Assembly: GCF_016865525.2 (NCBI RefSeq)
Contig: NZ_CP075169.1
Span: forward strand, 3,968,337 to 4,032,336
Reading direction: 5' to 3'
DNA from: Sodalis ligni
GTDB lineage: Bacteria; Pseudomonadota; Gammaproteobacteria; Enterobacterales; Enterobacteriaceae
Length of the DNA stretch: 64,000 nucleotides
The position numbers were made by a program, and so were the translations under genes. A model generated the notes under the pieces. It did no database searches and was not told the origin of the DNA. It saw nothing but the letters and a program-made list of their open reading frames with translations. Positions 10,304-18,178 of the stretch are shown here, in pieces (within the stretch, counting starts at the first letter, position 1; the number at the start of each line of letters is the position of its first letter).

Positions 10304-12145
10304 TTATAACTTCTCCAGCAGCTTTTGGACATTTTTGTTTTGCGGGTGGTTCTGGTTTTTCTGCGCCCAGTCGTTGAGGCGGCGCTTCACTTCATCCTCA
10401 AGCTGTTTGCGGATCAGCTGATCCACATGCAGCTGATAGCTAAGAGCATCCCAGGGGCCGTAGACGCGCAGCGGGATTGGGGTGGCCACCAGGGCCGCTA
10501 CCGTTTGCGGATCGCCCTGCCAGCCTTGCAGCACCCTGATATTCAGGTTCACGTCGCACTGCCGTCCCGGCAGATTGAGCGTCCCGTTGCCGCTGAGGGC
10601 CACTAAGTCGGATTCACCCGCCAGGTTGTCCAATTGCAGGCTGCCGTGGTTTAAGGTGGCCTGAGCAGTCAGCTGTTTCACTTCAGAGTAGTTTTCCGTG
10701 CGTTGCTCCGCGCTGACGCTGCTGTTGCTGCGCGCTACCGCCCGCTGAATCAGCTGCTGGATATTCAATCCTTCCAGTCGGGCATTATCCAGGGCCATCC
10801 GGCCGGAGCCCTGCCAGTTCTGCGCAAAATCATCGGCGGTGAGCGATCGGCCGGTGATTTGCCCCTCCACCGACAGCAGGCCGGTAAGGGTTTGCGGCAA
10901 TGCGAAGGCCTGCATCAACGGTCCGAGGGCCACCCGTTTGATATCGGGATGTAACTCGAATGTGGGCTGCGGTCCGGTGACATCGACGGTACCCGGCAGG
11001 CTGAACTCCCCTTCCCCCAGCTTGCCGCTCAGGGTGTTGAGCGCCAAGTGGCCGTGGCGATTGTCCGCCTGGGTTTTGAAGCCGGTGATATTCAAACCGT
11101 GATAGATGACCTGATCCGCCGTCAGGTTTAGCTGGCCGTTGAAGGCGTTGAGGAATGACGGATTATGGACCTCCATGGCGGAGACGATGATCGGCCTGCC
11201 GTTGCTTTGGTGGGCCGCGGACTGGCCGTTATTATCGGCGGGGTTGTCCGGGGTAAAGCCCATCAGATTGTCCAGATTGAGATGCTGCGCGTTTAAATCC
11301 AGCTGATAGACCGGCACCGCATCCATCTTGGCGCTGGCCTGGCCCGAGAGGTGGCTGTCATTGGCGCTGAGGGTCAGATTGCTGATTTCCAGCGTCTGGT
11401 TGGTGCGGGAATAGTCAGCGCTGAGTTTGCCTTCGCCCTTGATGCCGTCCGCCGGCAGTCCGGAACCGTGCAGTTGGTAGTTAACGCTGTCGAGGCGGGC
11501 AGTCATCTGGCGCGGATAATGGTTTAAATCCACATTGCCTTTCAGGGACACCGTCAAATCCCGCTGGTCGCGGTTGATGCGGCTGGAAAAGGTGATGTCG
11601 GCCTGCCGGGTGGCGTTTTGCTCTACATCCAGGTTTAAATCCCGCAGGTTGATCTGCTCGTTGGGCTGCCGCTGCCAGATCATCAGGCTGTCGGTGAGTT
11701 TCAGGCTGGCGATGTCATAAGACCAGCCCGGCTGAGTCACCGGGTTCGGGGTGTCGGCCGGCTCGATAGGGGCGTTTTCCGGCCGGCGGGCGGCGCTGTC
11801 GGGAGTGAGGGTAATTACTGCCCCTTTCAGCATGACCTGCTTGATGGCGAGCTGATGGGACAACAGCGGCCAAAGCTCGACGTCGAGGCGCATATTCTCC
11901 GCGCTCACCACCGCTACGCCGGCGCCGGGCGCGGTCAGCGTCATATGTCCGGCCAGGATGCTGAGCTGCGGCCAGACATGCCAGCGCAGATCGCCGTCCA
12001 GGGCCAAGGTATAGCCGCTGCGCTGTTTAACCTTGCTGACCATATAGTGACGGAAATCGTTGGGGTTGATCAGCATCACCAGCGCGGTGATACCGACAAC
12101 CAGAACCGCCAGCAGTATGACCAGCGTAGTCAGTAATCTTTTCAT
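10304..12145 (-). CDS. asmA: AsmA, inner-membrane-anchored AsmA-like protein
   Basis: This is a 613-residue member of the AsmA family (617 in E. coli), implicated in outer-membrane lipid homeostasis. The start at 12145 (MKRLLTTLVILLAVLVVGI) gives a single N-terminal membrane anchor. An upstream in-frame start would add 24 residues without a membrane-targeting reason. The remainder is a long repetitive beta-rich periplasmic region typical of AsmA/TamB-like proteins (LLSVEGQITGRSLTADDFAQ), ending in a charged tail. It lies 46 bp downstream of dcd and is probably in the udk-dcd-asmA unit, as in E. coli. It is convergent with yegH in the ancestral arrangement. No lesion is seen. Confidence 0.93.
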   Translation of the reverse strand: MKRLLTTLVILLAVLVVGITALVMLINPNDFRHYMVSKVKQRSGYTLALDGDLRWHVWPQLSILAGHMTLTAPGAGVAVVSAENMRLDVELWPLLSHQLAIKQVMLKGAVITLTPDSAARRPENAPIEPADTPNPVTQPGWSYDIASLKLTDSLMIWQRQPNEQINLRDLNLDVEQNATRQADITFSSRINRDQRDLTVSLKGNVDLNHYPRQMTARLDSVNYQLHGSGLPADGIKGEGKLSADYSRTNQTLEISNLTLSANDSHLSGQASAKMDAVPVYQLDLNAQHLNLDNLMGFTPDNPADNNGQSAAHQSNGRPIIVSAMEVHNPSFLNAFNGQLNLTADQVIYHGLNITGFKTQADNRHGHLALNTLSGKLGEGEFSLPGTVDVTGPQPTFELHPDIKRVALGPLMQAFALPQTLTGLLSVEGQITGRSLTADDFAQNWQGSGRMALDNARLEGLNIQQLIQRAVARSNSSVSAEQRTENYSEVKQLTAQATLNHGSLQLDNLAGESDLVALSGNGTLNLPGRQCDVNLNIRVLQGWQGDPQTVAALVATPIPLRVYGPWDALSYQLHVDQLIRKQLEDEVKRRLNDWAQKNQNHPQNKNVQKLLEKL

Positions 12146-12191
12146 GAAATCCCCATCAGTTGTCTTTGCCCTAACCCTGCGTCCGGCGGGG

Positions 12192-12773
12192 TTAATCCTT
12201 ATCGATACGGCTGGCAACGGCTCCCTGTTGATTGCGGTATTTGGCGTCTTCGCGGCGATTGTACGGACGCGCCGCCGGACCGCTTAAGGGCTCGAAGCTC
12301 AGCGCCCCAATCAACATCCCGGGGCGCAAAGCCAGTGGTAGCTTTCCTGAATTATAGAACTCCAGCACGATTCTACCCTGCCAGCCGGGATCGATGCGAT
12401 GGGCGGTGACATGCACCATCAAACCGAGCCGGGCCAGGGACGAGCGGCCGTCCAGCCAGCCCACCAGGTTATCCGGCAGCGTGACGGATTCCAGGGTGAC
12501 CGCCAGGGCCAGTTCGGCGGGGTGCAGATAAAACGCGCCCCCTTCGGGCAGGACGATTTCATCGCTCATCACCAGATCCAGCGCCGCGGTCACTTCATCC
12601 TTGGGGCCGCTCAGGTCGATAAAAGCCGCATTGTGTCCCTGAAATACCCTGAACTGATTGCCGAGCCGAACATCCACCGTAGCGCCGCTAATGCGCTCCA
12701 GGGGAGGACGGGGGCTGATTACCAGCCGGCCGTCGTCCAGCCAGGCTTCTATGTCACGATCGCACAGTCTCAT
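12192..12773 (-). CDS. dcd: dCTP deaminase
   Basis: This enzyme converts dCTP to dUTP in the cytoplasm, the main source of dUMP for thymidylate in enterobacteria. It has 193 residues, exactly the E. coli length, and opens [17 protein letters not shown]. The catalytic region is intact: [20 protein letters not shown], then [11 protein letters not shown] with the glutamate that activates water. It ends in the usual basic tail ([17 protein letters not shown]). It lies between udk and asmA on the same strand, which supports a pyrimidine-linked operon. Confidence 0.97.
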   Translation of the reverse strand: MRLCDRDIEAWLDDGRLVISPRPPLERISGATVDVRLGNQFRVFQGHNAAFIDLSGPKDEVTAALDLVMSDEIVLPEGGAFYLHPAELALAVTLESVTLPDNLVGWLDGRSSLARLGLMVHVTAHRIDPGWQGRIVLEFYNSGKLPLALRPGMLIGALSFEPLSGPAARPYNRREDAKYRNQQGAVASRIDKD

Positions 12774-12844
12774 CGCGGGTTTCTCCGTAAGACGCTAAAA
12801 GGGGCCGTCATCCTCGCGGGCATCCGTTGCGCGGGTGGGGCGTT

Positions 12845-13486
12845 TTATTCAAAAAACTGACTGATCTTGGCCTTCAGTATATCGATGGCAATACGGTTTT
12901 TACCGCCGCGTGGGACAATAATGTCCGCATATTGCTTGGAAGGCTCGATAAATTGCAAGAACATGGGGCGCACGGTCTTCTGATATTGCTCCATCACCGT
13001 ATCCATGGAACGGCCGCGTTCATTGACATCGCGTTTCATGCGCCGCAGCAGGCAGATATCCAGCGGGGTATCGACAAAAATGGAAAAATTCATCTCTTCT
13101 CGTAGGCGAACATCGGTGAGCAGCAGTATCCCTTCCAGAATAATCACTTTTTTCGGCGCCAAGTGCAGGGTTTCCGGACGGCGCGTATGCTCCAGGTAGC
13201 TGTATACCGGCATTTCGATGGCCTTGCCGGCCTTGAGCATCTGCAGATGCTGGAACAGCAGATTATGATCCATGGAGCTGGGATGATCGTAGTTGGTTTT
13301 TACCCGTTCGCTCATGATCATATGGCTTTGATCTTGATAATAGCTGTCTTCGGGGATGATACCGATATGTTCGTCGCCCACCTGTTCACACAATTCGCGG
13401 TACAACGTGCTGGCAATGAGACTTTTTCCAGAGGCAGATGCGCCGGCAATGCCGATAATAACGCACTGGTGGGACTTGTCAGTCAT
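12845..13486 (-). CDS. udk: uridine/cytidine kinase
   Basis: Udk phosphorylates uridine and cytidine with GTP or ATP in pyrimidine salvage. The start at 13486 gives [20 protein letters not shown] and a 213-residue protein identical in length to E. coli Udk. The P-loop is GASASGKS. The Asp of [10 protein letters not shown] and the basic motif [11 protein letters not shown] fit the family. A longer frame back to 13717 would translate the intergenic repeat at 13551-13748 and is rejected. It heads the udk-dcd-asmA cluster, with the repeat occupying its promoter-proximal region. Confidence 0.97.
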   Translation of the reverse strand: MTDKSHQCVIIGIAGASASGKSLIASTLYRELCEQVGDEHIGIIPEDSYYQDQSHMIMSERVKTNYDHPSSMDHNLLFQHLQMLKAGKAIEMPVYSYLEHTRRPETLHLAPKKVIILEGILLLTDVRLREEMNFSIFVDTPLDICLLRRMKRDVNERGRSMDTVMEQYQKTVRPMFLQFIEPSKQYADIIVPRGGKNRIAIDILKAKISQFFE

Positions 13487-13550
13487 ACAATAAGTGGCCT
13501 GGTAAAAAGAGAAGGGATACGCGTTTGCGGCGCGTTTGACGCGGCAATTA

Positions 13551-13748
13551 TATACTCTAAATAATTCGAGTTGCAGGAAGGCGGCGACACAGCGAATCTC
13601 CAGGAGCTTACTCAGGTAAGTGACTGGGGTGAGCGAGGACAAATCTGCTTTGCAGATTTGAACGCTGCTGCAGCGGCCCCAAAGGGCGAGGCTCATGATT
13701 GAGCCGAGTATTGCCAACGCACCTGCAACTTGAAGTATGACGATTATA
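13551..13748 (+). repeat. about 200-bp palindromic intergenic repeat, copy 1
   Basis: The element runs from TATACTCTAAATAATTCGAG to ACTTGAAGTATGACGATTATA and matches 53217-53420 over its whole length at roughly 90%. The ends are imperfect inverted repeats (CGAGTTGCAGG ... CCTGCAACTTG), and the interior has shorter palindromes. It resembles miniature intergenic elements common in Yersinia, Serratia and Pectobacterium. It lies upstream of udk, in the same plus-strand orientation as copy 2. Confidence 0.85.
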
Positions 13749-13933
13749 GAGTGATGGAGAAAACGATGCCAGTGTTAGCGGCGGGTTCCCTTTATCTGGA
13801 ACATCTATTTTGTGCTTTGCAGCGAGTTAAGTCACAGAATTAAGATAATTCATGCTGGAGCAAACACGCGCGCTTGCGTAAAGTATAACCATAGTTTTAT
13901 TTATCCCCATACAATCAGATTGAGCGTTATTGA

Positions 13934-14590
13934 ATGAATTGGCATTGGCTGACTTTTTTTGGCGACACCATGCTGTTGCTGCCCTGCGCGGTCATTATCG
14001 TCGCTTTGCTGCTTTGGAAGGCGGAAACCCGGCGCACCAGCCTGCAATGGCTGCTGCTGATAGGCGCGGCGGGGGCTGTCGTTATCGTGTCGAAGCTGGC
14101 CTTTTGGGGCGGGGGCATCGGCAGCCGCGCCTATGATTTTACCGGGTTCAGCGGCCATTCGGCATTATCCGCCAGCATCTGGCCGGTGCTGATCTGGATT
14201 CTGGCCAGCCGGGCGTCCCGGCGCTTTCGGTTGGCGGCGGTGGCCTGTGGTTATCTGCTGGCGCTGGCCATCGGCGTGTCGCGGGTCATTTTGCATGCCC
14301 ATTCGGTGTCGGAAGTGATTGCCGGGCTGGCGCTGGGCTTTGCCATCAGCACGTCGTTTTTGCTGATGCAGTATTCCCGCGGTACCCGTATCCGTCATCT
14401 GTCGGCGGGACAACTGACGGCGGTGCTGTTATTGCCGCTGCTGCTGGTGATGCAGGGCAAAAAGGCGCCGACCCAGGATCTGCTGGAACGCATCGCATTG
14501 ACCATTGCGCCGATTCATCATGTGTACACCCGGTCGGACCTGCTTAAAGGCCGGCTTGATGCGGATACGTCTCTTATTACCCCGCAATAA
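13934..14590 (+). CDS. PAP2-family membrane phosphatase
   Basis: This is a 218-residue polytopic protein with about five to six membrane helices. The PAP2 active-site signatures are present: FTGFSGHSALSAS (phosphatase motif 2, SGH) near residue 75 and SRVILHAHSVSEVIAG (motif 3, SR-H) near 115. The usual Asp after the last His is replaced by Glu, and motif 1 (KX6RP) is only loosely recognisable. PAP2 membrane enzymes act on undecaprenyl pyrophosphate, phosphatidylglycerol phosphate or lipid A; the substrate here cannot be told. It stands alone, divergent from udk across the repeat. Confidence 0.75.
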   Translation: MNWHWLTFFGDTMLLLPCAVIIVALLLWKAETRRTSLQWLLLIGAAGAVVIVSKLAFWGGGIGSRAYDFTGFSGHSALSASIWPVLIWILASRASRRFRLAAVACGYLLALAIGVSRVILHAHSVSEVIAGLALGFAISTSFLLMQYSRGTRIRHLSAGQLTAVLLLPLLLVMQGKKAPTQDLLERIALTIAPIHHVYTRSDLLKGRLDADTSLITPQ

Positions 14591-14657
14591 ACCCGGCTGG
14601 CGATAGCTGAGCCCGCCGGGCTGGGTGGTTCACTAAAGTCAATCCAAAAAACTCGAC

Positions 14658-14828
14658 TTAATCCTGCGGTTTAGGGACGGTTTTTGTATTATCGTCGGCA
14701 CACGGCGACTCCTTCACCGGCGCAGGACAAATTTCGTCGAATCCGCGCAATGTTGCCTTGTCAATCGCGCCAACTTTATACATAAGGGCCATATCTTCAC
14801 GTAGGGATTCAATTATCTTGCTGGTCAC
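14658..14828 (-). CDS. truncated HigA-like antitoxin (N-terminal part only)
   Basis: This is a 56-codon gene starting at GTG 14828 behind an excellent ribosome binding site (AGGAGGTGAATT-GTG). The product reads SKIIESLREDMALMYKVG then AIDKATLRGFDEICPAPVKE, matching the N-terminal segment of HigA-type antitoxins in which a helix-turn-helix domain normally follows. Here the DNA-binding domain is absent and a short charged tail ends at TAA 14658-14660. No toxin gene is recognisable upstream. It may be a decayed antitoxin or a free-standing toxin-neutralising peptide; the strong RBS is unusual for junk. Confidence 0.55.
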   Translation of the reverse strand: MTSKIIESLREDMALMYKVGAIDKATLRGFDEICPAPVKESPCADDNTKTVPKPQD

Positions 14829-15079
14829 AATTCACCTCCTGTCGGGACAGAATGCTCGATCGAAGCTAAATGGCAAACCTGCCGAGAACCCTTCCCTGGG
14901 CGCTCGATCCACGCGATTACGGCTACCATCCATGGTAGTCTCTGACGGCATTGTTCCAAAACGCTCCGGGCGTTTTGGTCCCTGGCGCGGACGGTTTACT
15001 CTTCTATCATCCTGTCCCGCCTTGTTAATTTCAGTACGTTTGTCAGCAATCTGACGCACACAAAGGCGGGTTGTTGTTA

Positions 15080-15562
15080 TCAGGGGACCCAAGGTTCCCT
15101 CGACACCTCCACTTCTTCTATGATTTTTACCCCATCGGCGGTACGTATCCAGCGCGGCGCCCGCAGTTCATCCGCGAAATAGCTCACCAGTTCAAACAGC
15201 AGTCCGATAATGGTTGGTTCCATATCCTGCGATACCGTCCGCTCCGTCAACAGCCGCACCAACACTTGGCAATATTCACACAGCAGATCGGATTCCGGCT
15301 CAAAGCGGGGCGACATCGACGGCGGTTCATCCACCGTGAGCCTTTCAACCAGGTGCGGCGGAATAGGATCTTCCATCGTGGACTGCAACAGGGCCAGACA
15401 GTGGGCCAGCTTGGCGCAAAGTAATTGCCGCTGCGCGGGATTGCTGCTTTCCAGCAAGATTTCGGCAAACTGCTCGCAGTGATCTGCCAGAACGGTGAAA
15501 TCCGTGGTTGAACTGAGGGGGCTGGAAAATAACGCGCGATTTTGGGTGGGGATAGTAGCCAT
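15080..15562 (-). CDS. hypothetical protein, 160 residues
   Basis: This is an acidic, leucine-rich soluble protein without signal peptide or membrane segment, opening MATIPTQNRALFSSPLSSTT. Helical composition dominates (LADHCEQFAEILLES, LLCAKLAHCLALLQS), and the C-terminus is short and charged (ADGVKIIEEVEVSREPWVP). Codon use matches neighbouring genes and a purine-rich RBS-like stretch precedes the ATG, so it is probably real. I do not recognise a family. The following 270 bp (14830-15080) contain no clear gene, only a CCAAAACGC/GCGTTTTGG hairpin near 14955-14980. Confidence 0.6.
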   Translation of the reverse strand: MATIPTQNRALFSSPLSSTTDFTVLADHCEQFAEILLESSNPAQRQLLCAKLAHCLALLQSTMEDPIPPHLVERLTVDEPPSMSPRFEPESDLLCEYCQVLVRLLTERTVSQDMEPTIIGLLFELVSYFADELRAPRWIRTADGVKIIEEVEVSREPWVP

Positions 15563-15790
15563 AAAGCGGCCTCCAGGGGATAATTGAAAAAATCACAGCC
15601 CTCTGTTGAGGTAAGGAAGCGATTATAAATCGCAGACAGGGCCGGATGCTGACGAAAAGACGCCGATGCGCCTTCTTGTCTTCAACGAGTAGTTTTCAGG
15701 AGACCAATCCCGACGCCTGGATTTCAGGCGCGATCAAACAATATCGTCAACGTTACTGAATCACAAGGGTTTTATTGGTGTGAAGTCCGG

Positions 15791-16086
15791 TTATAAGTAA
15801 AGTGCGATCCTTCTTCCATTTGGCAATAGAACGTCAATCGCCAGTTCGCCGCCCAAGGCTTTACGTAACGTTTCAGTGTGGACAGTTTAGGGTCGTTATC
15901 AACCTTTTCCATTTTCGCTATGGCAGGCTGTTTCACACCGAGAGGTGGCTAACTGGGTTTGTGACATGTTCAGTTCTTCACGAATCTTGGCGAGAGTGAT
16001 TTCGCGCCGGATTTCTTCGGCCCGGGCGGCGATTCTCTCACGGCTTTCCGGGTACGCTTCGCTAACAGTTCGTCAAAGGTTGACAT
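15791..16086 (-). pseudogene. XRE/HigA-type antitoxin, frameshifted
   Basis: The ATG at 16086 gives MSTFDELLAKRT, then the frame slips. Following it through three single-base shifts recovers a complete XRE antitoxin: ERIAARAEEIRREITLAKIR, EELNMSQTQLATS, a helix-turn-helix (GVKQPAIAKMEK), then LSTLKRYV and LGGELAIDVLLPNG, with TAA at 15791-15793. The length of about 98 residues is normal for the family. It is the partner of the HigB-like toxin remnant immediately upstream, whose 3' end it overlaps. Both are broken. Confidence 0.75.
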
Positions 16087-16436
16087 TGTTCATCCTCCAA
16101 AGTAGCTAGATGCGCTTTGTATTCGGCATCCGCAGCTTTAATCAGTTTCTTATAGAAACGCTTTTCATCCCGTCCCTTTTATCGCCCGCGCACAGGATAA
16201 TCGCTTGTCGCCTTGTATCGAATGCGAAACACGCTCTAATGGGATGGCCGCTTACTTGTACCCTTAACTCTTTCATGTTGGCATATGAAGAGCCTTTTAA
16301 TGTGTCAACCTGCGGTCGACCGAGGTTCGGACCATCCTCCTTAGGATAGAAAGAACAGCAAAAATTTCCTCTTGCACTTCATCGGGCTGTTCGTAAAACC
16401 AAGCGTCAAAACAGTCCTTGTAATGATAGTCCACAC
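16066..16436 (-). pseudogene. HigB/RelE-like (gp49 family) toxin, frameshifted
   Basis: A GTG at 16436 opens VWTIIT, and after a slip the frame continues DCFDAWFYEQPDEVQEEIFA. Further pieces read GRPQVDTLKGSSYANMKELR, then RACFAFDTRRQAIILCAGDK and KRFYKKLIKAADAEYKAHLA. These are the hallmark segments of gp49/HigB ribosome-dependent mRNA interferases. At least three frame changes break it. The end overlaps the antitoxin start, the standard toxin-first layout of higBA. A dead addiction module is the simplest reading. Confidence 0.75.
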
Positions 16437-16494
16437 CGTATGTCCCTATACGTAGAAGTTATACGCCCATAATATAACCTACAGGTTATAAATT

Positions 16495-16610
16495 CAATAG
16501 GGTTGCGGTAGGAATAGCCGTTACCGGCTACCCCCCACACAGATCCGGACGTGCGCTGCTAACGCATCCGGCCGGTATTAAACGGCAAGGTGAGTTCAAC
16601 AGCCGCTTAC
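16495..16610 (-). other. possible group II intron fragment
   Basis: On the minus strand this segment contains GGCCGGATGCGTTAGCAGCG, then CACGTCCGGATCTGTGTGGG and a GGGTAGCCGGTAACGGCTAT hairpin. That pattern (a GC stem closed around GTTAGCAGC followed by TCTGTGTGGGGGG) resembles the structured RNA next to maturase genes of bacterial group II introns. No reverse transcriptase or domain V is seen nearby. I treat it as a fragment left by a lost intron, with modest confidence. Confidence 0.35.
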
Positions 16611-16683
16611 AAACAAAATATAATTTATTTGCGTTTAGATGATGAAAATTATACAAAAGTTATACATCAACAAAGGGAAGATT

Positions 16684-16935
16684 ATGCGAATAGCCATCAA
16701 AAAATGGGGAAATAGTGCAGGTATGATCATTCCTGCTCAGGTACTTGAACAACTTCATTTACAGGTAGGACAGGAACTTTTTGCAGAAATTCGCGGCGAT
16801 GAGCTGATTTTAAAATCTGGCAAACGCAAATACACGCTGGCTGAACTTATCGCAGAGTGCGACCCAGAGGCCTCTCCCGCATCGGATATGGCTATTTGGC
16901 AAGGAAGCGATCAGAAAGGTAATGAAGTATGGTAA
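16684..16935 (+). CDS. chpS: ChpS/MazE-family antitoxin
   Basis: This is an 83-residue antitoxin with an N-terminal SpoVT/AbrB-like swapped-hairpin DNA-binding domain (MRIAIKKWGNSAGMIIPAQV) and an acidic C-terminal tail that would wrap the toxin. The ATG at 16684 is preferred over 16639 because it follows AAGGGAAG at proper spacing and matches the family start. Its stop overlaps the chpB start by 7 bp, so the pair is translationally coupled. The product would neutralise the toxin and repress the operon. The surrounding AT-rich leader has no other gene. Confidence 0.85.
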   Translation: MRIAIKKWGNSAGMIIPAQVLEQLHLQVGQELFAEIRGDELILKSGKRKYTLAELIAECDPEASPASDMAIWQGSDQKGNEVW

Positions 16936-17279
16936 AGCGTCCTGGGTTTCAGCGCGGAGATATTGTGATTGAGGCATTTAATCCAGTAGTAGGGCGGGAA
17001 GAACAGGGCATAGAGCGGCCCGCTCTGGTACTAAGTACAAGGGATTTTAACCGATTAGGAATGGTGCTGGTTGCGCCTATTACACAGGGCGGAAATTTCG
17101 CCCGCGAAGCAGGGTTTGCCGTGTCATTAACCGGGGCGGGGACACGAACGCAGGGCGTGGCGTTGATCAATCAAGTACGCATGTTAGATTTATCCAGCCG
17201 CGCGGCGAAAATTATCGAGAAAGCGCCGGAAGAAGTGACTGACGAAGCGTTGGCAATTTTAGATGCCATTATCAGCTGA
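16929..17279 (+). CDS. chpB: ChpB/MazF-family endoribonuclease toxin
   Basis: This 116-residue mRNA interferase matches E. coli ChpB in length and sequence. It opens MVKRPGFQRGDIVIEAFNPV and has the RPALVLS strand and the APITQGGNFAREAGF segment of the substrate-binding region. Its VALINQVRMLDLSSR motif is shared with PemK/MazF. The frame is intact, so the chpS-chpB pair is likely functional. It sits in a patch with three other toxin-antitoxin traces, next to nothing else that would explain its maintenance. Confidence 0.9.
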   Translation: MVKRPGFQRGDIVIEAFNPVVGREEQGIERPALVLSTRDFNRLGMVLVAPITQGGNFAREAGFAVSLTGAGTRTQGVALINQVRMLDLSSRAAKIIEKAPEEVTDEALAILDAIIS

Positions 17280-17379
17280 AACATAAAATTTCGAGTTCTT
17301 GCAAATATTGGTACATTCGGCTAATTAGTAGGTCGTTGACCGAATAGGAATTGCATCTGCACTTTCATCAGCCCCCGGG

Positions 17380-17790
17380 CTAGAGCCAGGGATTGTGTAA
17401 AACGGTACCCGTTTGGGCAAAATCCGCTGTGTTGCGCGTCACCAGCGTCAGGGCATTCACCATGGCGGTCGCGGCGATAAGCGAGTCCGTCATGGATTTA
17501 CGGTCCGGCACGTGCATTTTTGCGCAACATAACGCGACGGGCACATTAATTTCCAAGATCCGTCCGTCAAAATTCTTCATCACCGATTCTGTAAACCAAG
17601 TGCGCAATAATTTAGCGTGTTCAGGGTCTTTTCGTTCTTTTAACAGAATGCCCTTTTCAATCTCCATGATGACCAGCACTGACGTAAACATCTCATGATG
17701 TTCGATTCTTTCAGCCCATTGCCGGACTTTGCTGTCTGCCCTGGCTCCCTTGCCGATTTCCGATATCACATTGGTGTCCAAAAGATACAT
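17380..17790 (-). CDS. VapC/FitB-type PIN-domain toxin
   Basis: This is a 136-residue PIN-domain ribonuclease. The acidic quartet that binds divalent metal is present: Asp in YLLDTNVISE, Glu in MEIEKGIL, Asp in MTDSLIAATA and Asp in TRNTADF. The start at 17790 follows the antitoxin stop by one base, the usual VapBC layout. The frame is intact. It would cleave tRNA or mRNA when unpaired from its antitoxin. The name vapC is generic; FitB is an equally good label. Confidence 0.88.
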   Translation of the reverse strand: MYLLDTNVISEIGKGARADSKVRQWAERIEHHEMFTSVLVIMEIEKGILLKERKDPEHAKLLRTWFTESVMKNFDGRILEINVPVALCCAKMHVPDRKSMTDSLIAATAMVNALTLVTRNTADFAQTGTVLHNPWL

Positions 17791-17791
17791 A

Positions 17792-18043
17792 TTAAAATTC
17801 AGCCTTCCTTAACTGTATGTCCACTCGCTCCGTTTCGAGATCGAAAGATAGCCCTTCCGGGGGCTGGAGCGCATCCAGAATACTCTTACGATCCCCGGTT
17901 ATTTTGCGGTAGTCTTCTACGGTAAGCAATACATGGGTAGTCTTGTTGCGAGATGTGATGAATACCGGGCCATGCTGCGCATCCCGCTTTGCTTTCGTAA
18001 TATTTTGATTTAATTCCCGGCTTGAAATACAGGTCATTGTCAT
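17792..18043 (-). CDS. Phd/YefM-type antitoxin paired with the PIN toxin
   Basis: This is an 83-residue antitoxin with the Phd N-terminal dimerisation/DNA-binding fold (ISSRELNQNITKAKRDA, GPVFITSRNKTTHVLL) and a C-terminal toxin-binding tail rich in acidic residues. I place the start at MTMTCISS (18043); an upstream Met would add five residues. It is immediately followed by the toxin gene. The combination of Phd antitoxin and PIN toxin is common in enterobacterial genomes. Confidence 0.85.
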   Translation of the reverse strand: MTMTCISSRELNQNITKAKRDAQHGPVFITSRNKTTHVLLTVEDYRKITGDRKSILDALQPPEGLSFDLETERVDIQLRKAEF

Positions 18044-18178
18044 CGCAAACCCCCTCAATCAGCTTATGTTACTACGTTACTACATTTAATAATAACAGAC
18101 AATATACGCGTTGCTGAGAGATCATCCGGGCAGGCGATGCGGGGACGGGACACTCGCCCATCCCCGTAAAGTTGGGTG

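Noticed and set aside
13487..13717. N-terminal extension of udk (77 extra codons in frame)
   Set aside because: It translates the intergenic repeat; the same peptide string appears from the unrelated repeat copy near 53217-53420, and Udk has a standard start at 13486.
14830..15092. 86-codon minus-strand frame upstream of the HigA-like ORF as a possible toxin
   Set aside because: Arg/Pro-rich without any RelE/HigB motif; looks like non-coding sequence with a hairpin.
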